A DNA stretch of 64,000 nucleotides, taken from the NCBI GenBank assembly GCA_949317995.1, contig OX439035.1, forward strand, positions 3,958,181 through 4,022,180, in the 5' to 3' direction. Every line of letters starts with the position of its first letter. The stretch's first letter is position 1. The notes beneath the pieces were generated by a model, which saw only the letters and a program-made list of their open reading frames with translations, had not been told where the DNA came from and ran no database searches. Positions 53,769-63,222 of this stretch are shown here, piece after piece. The position numbers and the translations under genes are program-made. Source of the DNA: Acholoe squamosa. Its lineage: Eukaryota; Annelida; Polychaeta; Phyllodocida; Polynoidae.

Positions 53769-53946
53769 GGGGCTGTGTACAAATGACGTCATGCAGGAGG
53801 GGGGAGGGGGGGTCAGGCCCGGCATGACGGAATTAATTTTCCATATACCTTCAGCATTGCAAAATTGGCAAAAAACATGACAAGGGAGGGAGGGGGGGGG
53901 CTCAAAAATGGTCCAAAAAAGCATGACGTCATTTGTACACAGCCCC
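53769..53946. mobile_element. MITE, GGGGCTGTGTACAAATGACG family
   Basis: A perfect 26-bp TIR identical to that at 42955. TSD ATA at 53766-53768 and 53947-53949. The interior is inverted relative to the earlier copy, with extra G-rich tracts. Confidence 0.9.
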
Positions 53947-54271
53947 ATAAGCGCCGGTCTGGAATAAGTTATGCTGTTCCCCGGCATCAAACGGTGTTCT
54001 GCCCAAGCATACAGAGGGGAACCAGCCAAGGAATAAGTGTGACTGTATAGGGATTTCAAAACACACTTTGATTTAAGTCGGTCTGGTGCATGGATGCAGC
54101 CATGGTGAGTAACTCCATACCCTATACCAACTATTCCGCTGCACCTCTATCAGCCCCATAGTCCGTATGGTGGCAGACTGGTGCATGAATGGGGCACTGA
54201 CAAGTAGGCCTATCATTTTAAAAAAAAAACACGCTAAGTTTGGGGTAGTTCTATAAGCCGTTCAACCGGTA

Positions 54272-54702
54272 AGACCCTACTTGTATATAAGCCACACACT
54301 GACTTCAGGGTGACCCATGGGCATGTACTAGTTACCAAGTTGAGTCTGTATAGTTGTTATCTATATATACTAAGGAGAGGGTGTGACACTCTAGGACTGA
54401 TGCTGCCCTCTGGCAGCTCTATTCCTATGTATAGCCATTGGTGACAGAGGTGAGGGGGGACTTTGCCAAAGTCCCCCCTCACCTCTGTCACCAATGGCTA
54501 TATGTATAGGAAATAGTTGAAAGGATATCTGCCAGAGGGCAGCAAATGTCCTTGAGTGGCGAACCCTCTCTTAGTATATGGATAACCCATACACAGACTC
54601 AACTTGGTATTAAACTAGTACACGCCCATGGGGTGACCCTATATCAAAGCCACACGAGTGTCTCAATTGGTCTATAAGTCGTGGCTTATATGCAGGGTTT
54701 TA
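54272..54702. mobile_element. ~430-bp foldback element with long palindrome
   Basis: Outer ends AGACCCTACTTGTATATAAG and GGCTTATATGCAGGGTTT form a TIR like that at 40096-40325. The interior is an almost complete palindrome (about 54312-54640), including GGTGACCCATGGGCATGTAC paired with GTACACGCCCATGGGGTGAC. Its core is a perfect 35-bp inverted repeat, 54431-54465 and 54467-54501, around a single C. Confidence 0.82.
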
Positions 54703-54716
54703 AGTTATGACAAAAG

Positions 54717-55465
54717 TTAACCTTTAAAGGGCCAAAGGTGCATTAATGTATCATATGGTACCAACTGTGAAACTACAGCCCCCGCCCTCTTTTTGACCAT
54801 TTCACAGCCCCTTAAAATACAGTTCAATCTTTATAGGCTCCCTCTTTTTGAAGAAGTCTGATAACAGTCCCCCCTTATCAGGGTCTCTTCCATGTAAATC
54901 AAGGTTCTTTGACAATATCATTAAGGAATGTCACAGTCCTTTCCAAGTGACAGCCCCCTTTTTTTCTCTTACCAACGCAGCGACAGCCACCACTCCATGG
55001 AACCAGTACTGCAATTGGTACCTAAACAGCTGGAGGGTATCTCAAAAAGATTTGGAATTGATCCTGTCAGAGGTGATAATTCCAAAATTGAACCCACTGA
55101 CCTTCTGGAGTGGATTCCCTCTTGTATTGTAAAGAGGGAGTCAGTTATAGGAGTGGTATAGGAGGGGTCCAGTCTCTTATTTTGCAACTCAACCTATTTC
55201 CGTGCAGTTTACTTGTAGCAGAAGTCAAGCAGGGAAGTCTGTTCTTAGGGTGAGAAATGTAGGAGAACTGCAGGATCAAATAGATACAGTGAGAACTGGT
55301 TTCCCAATCTTTTTGAGATACCCTCCAGAGCGCAACTGCCCCCTCCCACCGGAGCATAATGCACCAACATTTTTTGCCGCGCAGACTCGCTGGTACATCT
55401 TTGATGCATCATGCTGACTCAAAGTCAATGATGCATTCCTGCATCAGCTGCCCTTAAAGGGTTAA
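54717..55465. mobile_element. GCATCATG/TTAA element, long form
   Basis: Both ends are intact: TTAACCTTTAAAGGGCC on the left (TTAA 54717-54720) and GCCCTTAAAGGGTTAA on the right (TTAA 55462-55465). Terminal modules GGTGCATTAATGTATCAT and ATGATGCATTCCTGCATCAG follow. The ~600-bp interior is unrelated to the usual hairpins and holds its own perfect 21-bp inverted pair (55032-55052, 55306-55326, GGAGGGTATCTCAAAAAGAT). It could be an internal insertion or an ancestral longer form. No transposase frame was found. Confidence 0.75.
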
Positions 55466-56247
55466 TTGGCATGCAATTGTTAGCCCCAGATTCACCTTTA
55501 GCCGCCATCTTGGGTTATGTAATGTTACATCATGTTACGTCATATTGAGTCTTAATTATTAATTACAAGGTCATAATTCATATTGATATGATTATTAATG
55601 TTGCTTGAAAATAATATTATATCATTTCTCACATTGCCAAGTGAACCTCCATTTGTGACATACTTCATAGTTCACAGAACACACACCAGGTGGTAGCACT
55701 GTGCATTATACCATTGATAATGCAACCATGGCCTATTGGCCCCCATAATAACCAATCACTGTACAGATATGCTAATTACCTAAAGCATGTGGGTGGTCCA
55801 GCACGTGCAAGAGCATGATATAACATGTAACAAGCTGCGCTGACCACACACTTAGACTCCAGACGTACTACTGTTATTAAATGCCATCTTCACCCAACTG
55901 GACATCACAAGACTCACTTATTCATTCAAAGTAGCCATTAAGAGCCTAAAAAATGCTTCAGTGCCTTATGCCTATATACAGGGATGTAATCCATAGCCAG
56001 TATTGGACAAGCATGACGAATACTTGCCATATGCCTCGAGAGCCATATGGCAAATACGAGTCATGTGAGTTCAATACAATATTTATTACACAATCAGAAG
56101 GCATAATTCTATTCTTTCTACCAAATTATAATCTTGTATTGGCCATTTTGATGTTTAATTAGCGATATTTTCATGTTAGATCAGCAAAATTGTTATTGTT
56201 TACGTCGCCATTGTCCTATGACGTGATCAGCTTCATACTGCGCTCTG
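55466..56247. other. No gene; weak LTR-like or promoter-like stretch
   Basis: ATGATATAACATG at about 55813 and TGTTATTAAATG at about 55873 could be a TATA box and poly(A) signal of an LTR, but ends and TSD cannot be fixed. AATAACCAATCAC at about 55746 is a CCAAT box. Confidence 0.3.
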
Positions 56248-56310
56248 ATTGGTCAATGCAAATGAGGGGGGCGTGGCCTAGTTGAAATGCTTGTTTCTGA
56301 TTGGTTTAGA
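56248..56310 (+). promoter_or_regulatory. Octamer plus inverted CCAAT cluster
   Basis: A perfect octamer ATGCAAAT (56256-56263) lies next to TGATTGG (inverted CCAAT) at about 56246 and again at about 56299. No transcript can be assigned, so function is inferred only from the motifs. Confidence 0.35.
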
Positions 56311-57120
56311 GCTAGAAATAGCATACCACAGGATCCTTTGGTATGTTTTTACATACCACATGACCAGGCAAATACTCCTAGGTCTCTTTGTTCAAAGATA
56401 GAGACAAAGCCCCAGAATATGGCTGGATGAGTCATGGTTGAGGTAGAATGGTCATGCGGTTCACCCATTTCTCTGGTGGGTGGTTATAGCATAATGGAAA
56501 TTACCCAGGAAGTAACCACATATCTTGACTAACAGACAAGAGTAGAGGAGGTGGGAGGGAATGGGTGCAACTGTCAGTGTGAGTTGATAGTGATAGGGGG
56601 TCTGGCAGCTTGGTGGAAAATTTCCACAACACCTGGGTTACACAAAGAGGAAGGTTGAGGTAGGGAGGTGGTGGAGGGTGGCATTAGACCAAGGAATTTT
56701 CCTGCAGCCATGCACAGTGGGGAGGGTGGGAGGGTCAGGGGGGGGGGGGCATCTGGGTGAGTCATGGTGAGAGCGTGATGGAATTTTCCACAACTCCGAT
56801 GGAGTTGTGTACAGTACTTGTTGTTCCACCCTAGGTACATGTGTACTCTAAGTCATAGCTGTGGTACAATGGAAATTTCCACTAATAGTCTACACTTACA
56901 GAGCTGAAGGAATAATTAATTTTAATTTTGACAAAGTTTGACCATGTTGTCCACTGTACCAGTCAATAGTGATCTTTATTGTTCACCTAACAATGCTAAT
57001 CATACCAACAAACAGTATATTTAGAATGTCTTGTAGTAGAATCAACCTTTATCCATTCCACACTTACCACTACATTGGTACATCACGCAGCTTTTAAAAG
57101 TTAACCTTATAAAGACTATA

Positions 57121-57363
57121 CCTTATTAATTCTAATAAGGGCACATGCTCTAATAAGCACACATCCCTCTTTTTGGGCCATGAGCGCACCCCCCCCCCAT
57201 GTCAATTTACACAAAATATGTGTAAAAATAAAGACTTTTTAGGGCAAAAACAACAATTTTATGGCCTCAGGGGGTGCGCTTATGAGAATTATTTTTTGAT
57301 TAAAGGGGTTGAGCATCTAACAATTAATTTTCCGCACATGTGCGCTTATTAGAATGAATACGG
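57121..57363. mobile_element. TA-flanked MITE, TTCTAATAAGCGCAC ends
   Basis: Left CCTTATTAATTCTAATAAGG and right inverted CCGTATTCATTCTAATAAGC pair over about 28 bp. TA lies at 57119-57120 and 57364-57365. AATAAGCRCAC is repeated subterminally on the left. Confidence 0.82.
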
Positions 57364-57369
57364 TAATTG

Positions 57370-57530
57370 TAACAGTGCATCATGCCCATTGCTTGATATA
57401 GGATATGCACTAATGAAGTCCTTGCAAGCCTGCTCACCAACACTTCGTTGGTGCATCATGCCAACCCCGGAAAGCATAAACACTGTAGGTTAGCATGATG
57501 CATGAGTGTAGCTCCGGAAATTTCCACAGT
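57370..57530. mobile_element. GCATCATG/TTAA element, partial
   Basis: GTGCATCATGCCCATTGCTT, CACTAATGAAGTCC, CACTTCGTTGGTGCATCATG and GCATGATGCATGAGTGTAGC. The termini are lost. Confidence 0.65.
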
Positions 57531-57867
57531 TCCTAGCCTTAAACACATGGGGTAGGGCAAGGTGTAGTTGGAGGCATGTGATGATGGAAATTTCCACTGT
57601 TGTTAAGAACATGTGTTTGACCTGCTTTCTGTCTGCTGGCTCTACTGGCTGCTTGTAGCATGATGGAAATTTCCACTACTCTGACATGCAGTCAGAAACA
57701 AAGGGGAGGGAGGTATAAAATACACTGCACCTATAAGCTGTATCCTGAGTTGAGGAAGATTGTTAGTCATATTTTTGCCACTTTTCTACTGTTCCATAGC
57801 TTAAAATCTTTGCCTATACTAACAATGTGATCTCTTAACTTTTAAGCCTCACTTTGTAAAAATGATG

Positions 57868-58200
57868 CAGAGGCATAGGAAGCAAATCTTCATTGGGGGG
57901 GCGACCACAACCATATTGAATCATCGGCTCAAGCACAATAGCGCCTATACATACCTAAACAAAATTTGTGTAGAAAAGTAAATTTTTATGGATTTTAGAT
58001 CTGATTTGATGCCCAGGCCCCCATTTTCTTTATCTCCTTACTATATCAATCTAATTTGAGATGAAAAGTTTTAGCTTCTTGCTCAATTTATTATGAACTC
58101 TTGGCAAATATTTGGGGGGGCCCAGACATACTCAGGCCCCACCTCCTTTCTGGTTGGGGGGCCCAGCCCCCCCTGGCCCCCCCCTTTTCCTACGCCCCTG
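57868..58200. mobile_element. CAGGGGCG-family MITE, long form
   Basis: Ends CAGAGGCATAGGA and TTTTCCTACGCCCCTG. Flanks TGATG (57863-57867) and AGATG (58201-58205) give a 5-bp TSD with one mismatch. The interior is close to 27534-27849. Confidence 0.82.
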
Positions 58201-58247
58201 AGATGTGATTTGGAGATGATGTATAATAGACTTACTTTACTCATCTA

Positions 58248-58810
58248 ACCAGCACTGTATTGATGCATCATGCTGACATGTACCAGCACTGTATTGATGC
58301 ATCATGCCAACCACCAGCACTGTATTGATGCATCAAGCTGACATGTACCAGCACTGTATTGGTGTATCATGCTGCCCACCAGCACTGTATTGGTGCATCA
58401 TGCCAACCACCAGCACTGTATTGGTGCATCATGCTGACCACCAGCACTGTATTGGTGCATCATGCTGACCACCAGCACTATATTGGTGCATCATGCTGAC
58501 CACCAGCACTGTATTGGTGCATCATGCTGACCACCAGCACTGTATTGGTGCATCATGCTGACCACCAGCACTGTATTGATGCATCATGCCAACCACCAAC
58601 ACTGTATTGGTGCATCATGCTGATCACCAGCACTGTATTGGTGCATCATGCTGACCACCAGCACTGTTTTGGTGCATCATGCTGACCACAAACACTATAT
58701 TGGTGCATCATGCTGACCACCAGCACTGTATTGGTGCATCATGCTGCCCACAAGCACTGTATTGGTGCATCATGCCAACCACCAGCACTATATTGGTGCA
58801 TCGTGCTGAC
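58248..58810 (+). repeat. 31-bp GCATCATG array, block B1
   Basis: About 18 units of CCACCAGCACTGTATTGGTG plus CATCATGCTGA. The first three alternate with a CATGTACC linker as in block A2, which links the two arrays. Confidence 0.92.
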
Positions 58811-59112
58811 CGGCATCACTGCATTCATGCACCCTGAACAAACATTTTAAGTATAATGGAAATATCCACAATTCCTGGCAGGGGTATGGCTGCATGTGGT
58901 TCCCGTTCAGTAGGGTCATAGTGGGGGTACACAATGAAGCTCTCTACTGCCACTGCTAACATGACCATCTGGTTGTCCTACTACAGTGTTCAGGTTGGCC
59001 CAGTTTTATAGTTTGGTTGTTTACATGTACTTGGAATCTCTACCATAAGACTGCTGTGTTGTGTTCTGAGAATCAGTGTCTGAAATACTCCAGAAAAACT
59101 TCACCAATAGCA
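58811..59112. repeat. Array spacer S1
   Basis: Begins CTGACCGGCATCACTGCATT, then AAGTATAATGGAAATATCCA. Ends GAATCAGTGTCTGAAATACT ... AGCATTACATTGGTGCATCA. Shorter and more diverged than S2 and S4. Confidence 0.85.
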
Positions 59113-60560
59113 TTACATTGGTGCATCATGCTGTACACCAGTTCTGCATTGGTGCATCATACCATTCACAGGCACTGTATCGGTGCATCATGCTGACCAT
59201 CAGCACTGTATTGGTGCATCATGCTGACCACCAGCACTGTATTGGTGCATCATGCCAACCACCAGCACTGTATTGGTGCATCATGCTGTACACCAGCACT
59301 GTATTGGTGCATCATGCTGACCACCAACACTGCATTGGTGCATCATGCCAACCACCAGCACTGCATTGGTGCATCATGCCAACCACCAGCACTGCATTGG
59401 TGCATCATGCTGACCACCAGCACTGTATTCTTGCATCATGCCAACCACAAGCACTGTATTGGTGCATCATGCCGACCACCAGCACTGTATTGGTGCATCA
59501 TGCTGACCACCAGCACTGTATTGGTGCATCATGCTGACCACCAGCACTGCATTGGTGCATCATGCCAACCACAAGCACTGTATTGGTGCATCATGCTGAC
59601 CACCAGCACTGCATTGGTGCATCATGCCAACCACCAGCACTGTATTGGTGCATCATGCTGACCACAAACACTTTATTGGTGCATCATGCTGACCACCAGC
59701 ACTGTATTGGTGCATAATGCTGCCCACAAGCACTGTATTGGTGCATCATGCTGTACACCAGTTCTGCATTGGTGCATCATGCCAACCACCAGCACTGTAT
59801 TGGTGCATCATGCTGACCACCAGCACTGTATTGGTGCATCATGCTGTCCACCAGCACTGTATTGGTGCATCATGCCAACCACCAGCACTGTATTGGTGCA
59901 TCATGCTGTCCACCAGCACTGTATTGGTGCATCATGCTGACCACCAGCACTGTATTGGTGCATCATGCCAACCACCAGCACTGTATTGGTGCATCATGCT
60001 GTCCACCAGCACTGTATTGGTGCATCATGCTCACCACCAGCACTGTATTGGTGCATCATGCTCACCACCAGCACTGTATTGGTGCATCATGCTGTACACC
60101 AGCACTGTATTGGTGCATCATGCTGACCACCAGCACTGTACTGGTGCATCATGCTGACCACCAGCACTGTATTGGTGCATCATGCTCACCACCAGCACTG
60201 TATTGGTGCATCATGCTGTCCACCTGCACTGTATTGGTGCATCATGCTGACCACCAACACTGCATTGGTGCATCATGCCAACCACCAGCACTGCATTGGT
60301 GCATCATGCTCACCACCAGCACTGTATTGGTGCATCATGCTCACCACCAGCATTGTATTGGTGCATCATGCTGACCAACAGCACTATATTGGTGCATCAT
60401 GCTGACCACCAGCACTATATTGGTGCATCATGCTCACCACCAGCACTGTATTGGTGCATCATGCTCACCACCAGCACTGTATTGGTGCATCATGCTCACC
60501 ACCAGCACTGTATTGGTGCATCATGCTGACCACCAGCACTACATTGGTGTATCATGCTGA
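59113..60560 (+). repeat. 31-bp GCATCATG array, block B2, about 47 units
   Basis: Units vary mainly in the last 6-8 bases (CTGACCACC, CCAACCACC, CTGTACACC, CTCACCACC). Long open frames are repeat artefacts: three 31-bp units make 93 bp, divisible by 3. Confidence 0.95.
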
Positions 60561-60945
60561 CCGGCATCACTGCATTGATGCACCTTGAACCAACATTTCA
60601 AGTATAATGGAAATATCCACAATTCCTGGCAGGGGTAAGGCTGCAGGTGGTTCCTGTTCAGTAGGGTCATGGTGGGGGCACACAATGGAGCTCTCTTCTG
60701 CCATTGCTGACATGACCATCTGGTTGACCTACTTCTCTGCCTGCTGGTTCAACTGGTTGTAGGATGTTGCTGCCTTGAAGAGTCTTGGGTGTGACATGGA
60801 GGATATTTCCACCAGTGTTCAGGTTGGCCCAGTTTTATAGTTAGGGTGTTTACATGTACATACTTGGATGTACCATAAAATTGCTGTGTTGTGTTCTGAG
60901 AATCAGTGTCTGAAATACTGCACAAAAACTTCACCTATAGCATTA
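60561..60945. repeat. Array spacer S2
   Basis: Nearly identical to S4 (62836-63222). Landmarks: CTTGAACCAACATTTCAAGT, ATTCCTGGCAGGGGTAAGGC, TGTAGGATGTTGCTGCCTTG, GTTGTGTTCTGAGAATCAGT. Confidence 0.9.
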
Positions 60946-61403
60946 CATTGGTGCATCATGCTGTACACCAGCACTGTATTGGTGCATCATGCTGTACACA
61001 GTTCTGCATTGGTGCATCATGCCATTCACCAGCACTGTATTGGTGCATCATGCCAACCACCAGCACTGCATTGGTGCATCATGCCGACCACCAGCACTGC
61101 ATTGGTGCATCATGCCAACCACCAGCACTGTATTGGTGCATCATGCTCACCACCAGCACTATATTGGTGCATCATGCTAACCACCAGCACTGTATTGGTG
61201 CATCATGCCAAACACCAGCACTGTATTGGTGCATCATGCTCACCACCAGCACTGTATTGGTGCATCATGCTCACCACCAGCACTGTATTGGTGCATCATG
61301 CTGACCCCAAGTACTGTATTGGTGCATCATGCTGACCCCAAGCACTGTATTGGTGCATTATGCTGCCCACCAGCACTGCATTGGTGCATCATGCCAACCA
61401 CCA
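60946..61403 (+). repeat. 31-bp array, block B3 (plus orientation)
   Basis: About 14 units, ending abruptly in CCAACCACCAC at an inversion junction. Confidence 0.93.
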
Positions 61404-62445
61404 CCTGTTGGTCAGCATGATGCACCAATACAATGCTGGTGGTGAGCATGATGCACCAATACAGTGCTGGTGGTGAGCATGATGCACCAATGCAGTGCTG
61501 GTGGTTGGCATGATGCACCAATGCAGTGTTGGTGGTCAGCATGATGCACCAATACAGTGCAGGTGGACAGCATGATGCACCAATACAGTGCTGGTGGTGA
61601 GCATGATGCACCAATACAGTGCTGGTGGTGAGCATGATGCACCAATATAGTGCTGGTGGACAGCATGATGCACCAATACAGTGCTGGTGATCAGCATGAT
61701 GCACCAATACAGTGCTGGTGGTTGGCATGATGCACCAATACAGTGCTAGTGGTTGGCATGATGCACCAATGCAGTGCTGGTGGGCAGCATAATGCACCAA
61801 TACAGTGATGCAACATCCTACAACCAGTTGAACCAGCAGGCAGAGAAGTAGGTCAACCAGATGGTCATGTCAGCAATGGCAGTAGAGAGCTCCATTGTGT
61901 GCCCCCACCATGACCCTACTGAACAGGAACCACCTGCAGCCTTACCCCTGCCAGGAATTGTGGATATTTCCATTATACTTGAAATGTTGGTTCAAGGTGC
62001 ATCAATGCAGTGATGCCGGTCAGCATGATACACCAATGTAGTGCTGGTGGTGAGCATGATGCACCAATACAGTGCTGGTGGTCAGCATGATGCACCAATA
62101 CAGTGCTGGTGGTCAGCATGATGCACCAATATAGTGCTGTTGGTCAGCATGATGCACCAATACAGTGCTGGTGGTGAGCATGATGCACCAATATAGTGCT
62201 GGTGGACAGCATGATGCACCAATACAGTGCTGGTGATCAGCATGATGCACCAATACAGTGCTGGTGGTTGGCATGATGCACCAATACAGTGCTAGTGGTT
62301 GGCATGATGCACCAATGCAGTGCTGGTGGGCAGCATAATGCACCAATACAGTGCTTGGGGTCAGCATGATGCACCAATACAGTACTTGGGGTCAGCATGA
62401 TGCACCAATACAGTGCTGGTGGTGAGCATGATGCACCAATACAGC
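61404..62445 (-). repeat. Inverted array segment with truncated spacer S3
   Basis: 61404-61804 and 62016-62445 are minus-orientation 31-bp units (GGTGGT(C/G)AGCATGATGCACC). Between them, 61805-62015 is the reverse complement of the first half of spacer S2, cut at GGATGTTGC. The whole is bounded by head-to-head and tail-to-tail junctions at about 61403 and 62445. Confidence 0.93.
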
Positions 62446-62835
62446 ACTGTATTGGTGCATCATGCTGACCCCAAGTACTGTATTGGTGCATCATGCTGAC
62501 CCCAAGCACTGTATTGGTGCATTATGCTGCCCACCAGCACTGCATTGGTGCATCATGCCAACCACTAGCACTGTATTGGTGCATCATGCCAACCACCAGC
62601 ACTGTATTGGTGCATCATGCTGATCACCAGCACTGTATTGGTGCATCATGCTGTCCACCAGCACTATATTGGTGCATCATGCTCACCACCAGCACTGTAT
62701 TGGTGCATCATGCTGACCAACAGCACTTTATTGGTGCATCATGCTGACCACCAGCACTGTATTGGTGCATCATGCTGACCACCAGCACTGTATTGGTGCA
62801 TCATGCTCACCACCAGCACTACATTGGTGTATCAT
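62446..62835 (+). repeat. 31-bp array, block B4
   Basis: The first 12 units repeat, inverted and in the same order, the units to the left of 62415. I saw one difference (ACTTTATTGG against ACTATATTGG). Confidence 0.93.
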
Positions 62836-63222
62836 GCTGACCGGCATCACTGCATTGATGCACCTTGAACCAACATTTCAAGTATAATGGAAATATCCAC
62901 AATTCCTGGCAGGGGTAAGGCTGCAGGTGGTTCCTGTTCAGTAGGGTCATGGTGGGGGCACACAATGGAGCTCTCTACTGCCATTGCTGACATGACCATC
63001 TGGTTGACCTACTTCTCTGCCTGCTGGTTCAACTGGTTGTAGGATGTTGCTGCCTTGAAGAGTCTTGGGTGTGACATGGAGGATATTTCCACCAGTGTTC
63101 AGGTTGGCCCAGTTTTATAGTTAGGGTGTTTACATGTACTTGGATGTACCATAAGACTGCTGTGTTGTGTTCTGAGAATCAGTGTCTGAAATACTCCACA
63201 AAAACTTCACCTATAGCATTAC
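62836..63222. repeat. Array spacer S4
   Basis: Near-identical to S2. Differences noted: CTCTCTACTGCC for CTCTCTTCTGCC, loss of ATAC in ATGTACATACTTGG, and AAGACTGC for AAAATTGC. Confidence 0.9.

Larger units (their letters stand above)
56495..57680. repeat. Recurrent ATGGAAATTTCCA palindrome
   Basis: Copies or near copies: 56499 (TGGAAATTACCC), 56619 (GGAAAATTTCCAC), 56693 (GGAATTTTCC), 56778 (TGGAATTTTCCAC), 56869 (TGGAAATTTCCAC), 57518 (GGAAATTTCCAC), 57584 and 57663 (ATGGAAATTTCCAC). The longer context, GATGGAAATTTCCACT followed by A/T-rich words, shows a degenerate dispersed repeat. The same motif (TAATGGAAATATCCACAATT) begins each spacer of the 58-64 kb array. GGAAATTTCC also fits the NF-kappaB site consensus. 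Confidence 0.6.

Noticed and set aside
54848-55161. Overlapping 77-94 codon frames
   Set aside because: They lie inside the long GCATCATG/TTAA element, overlap in three frames and carry no transposase motif.
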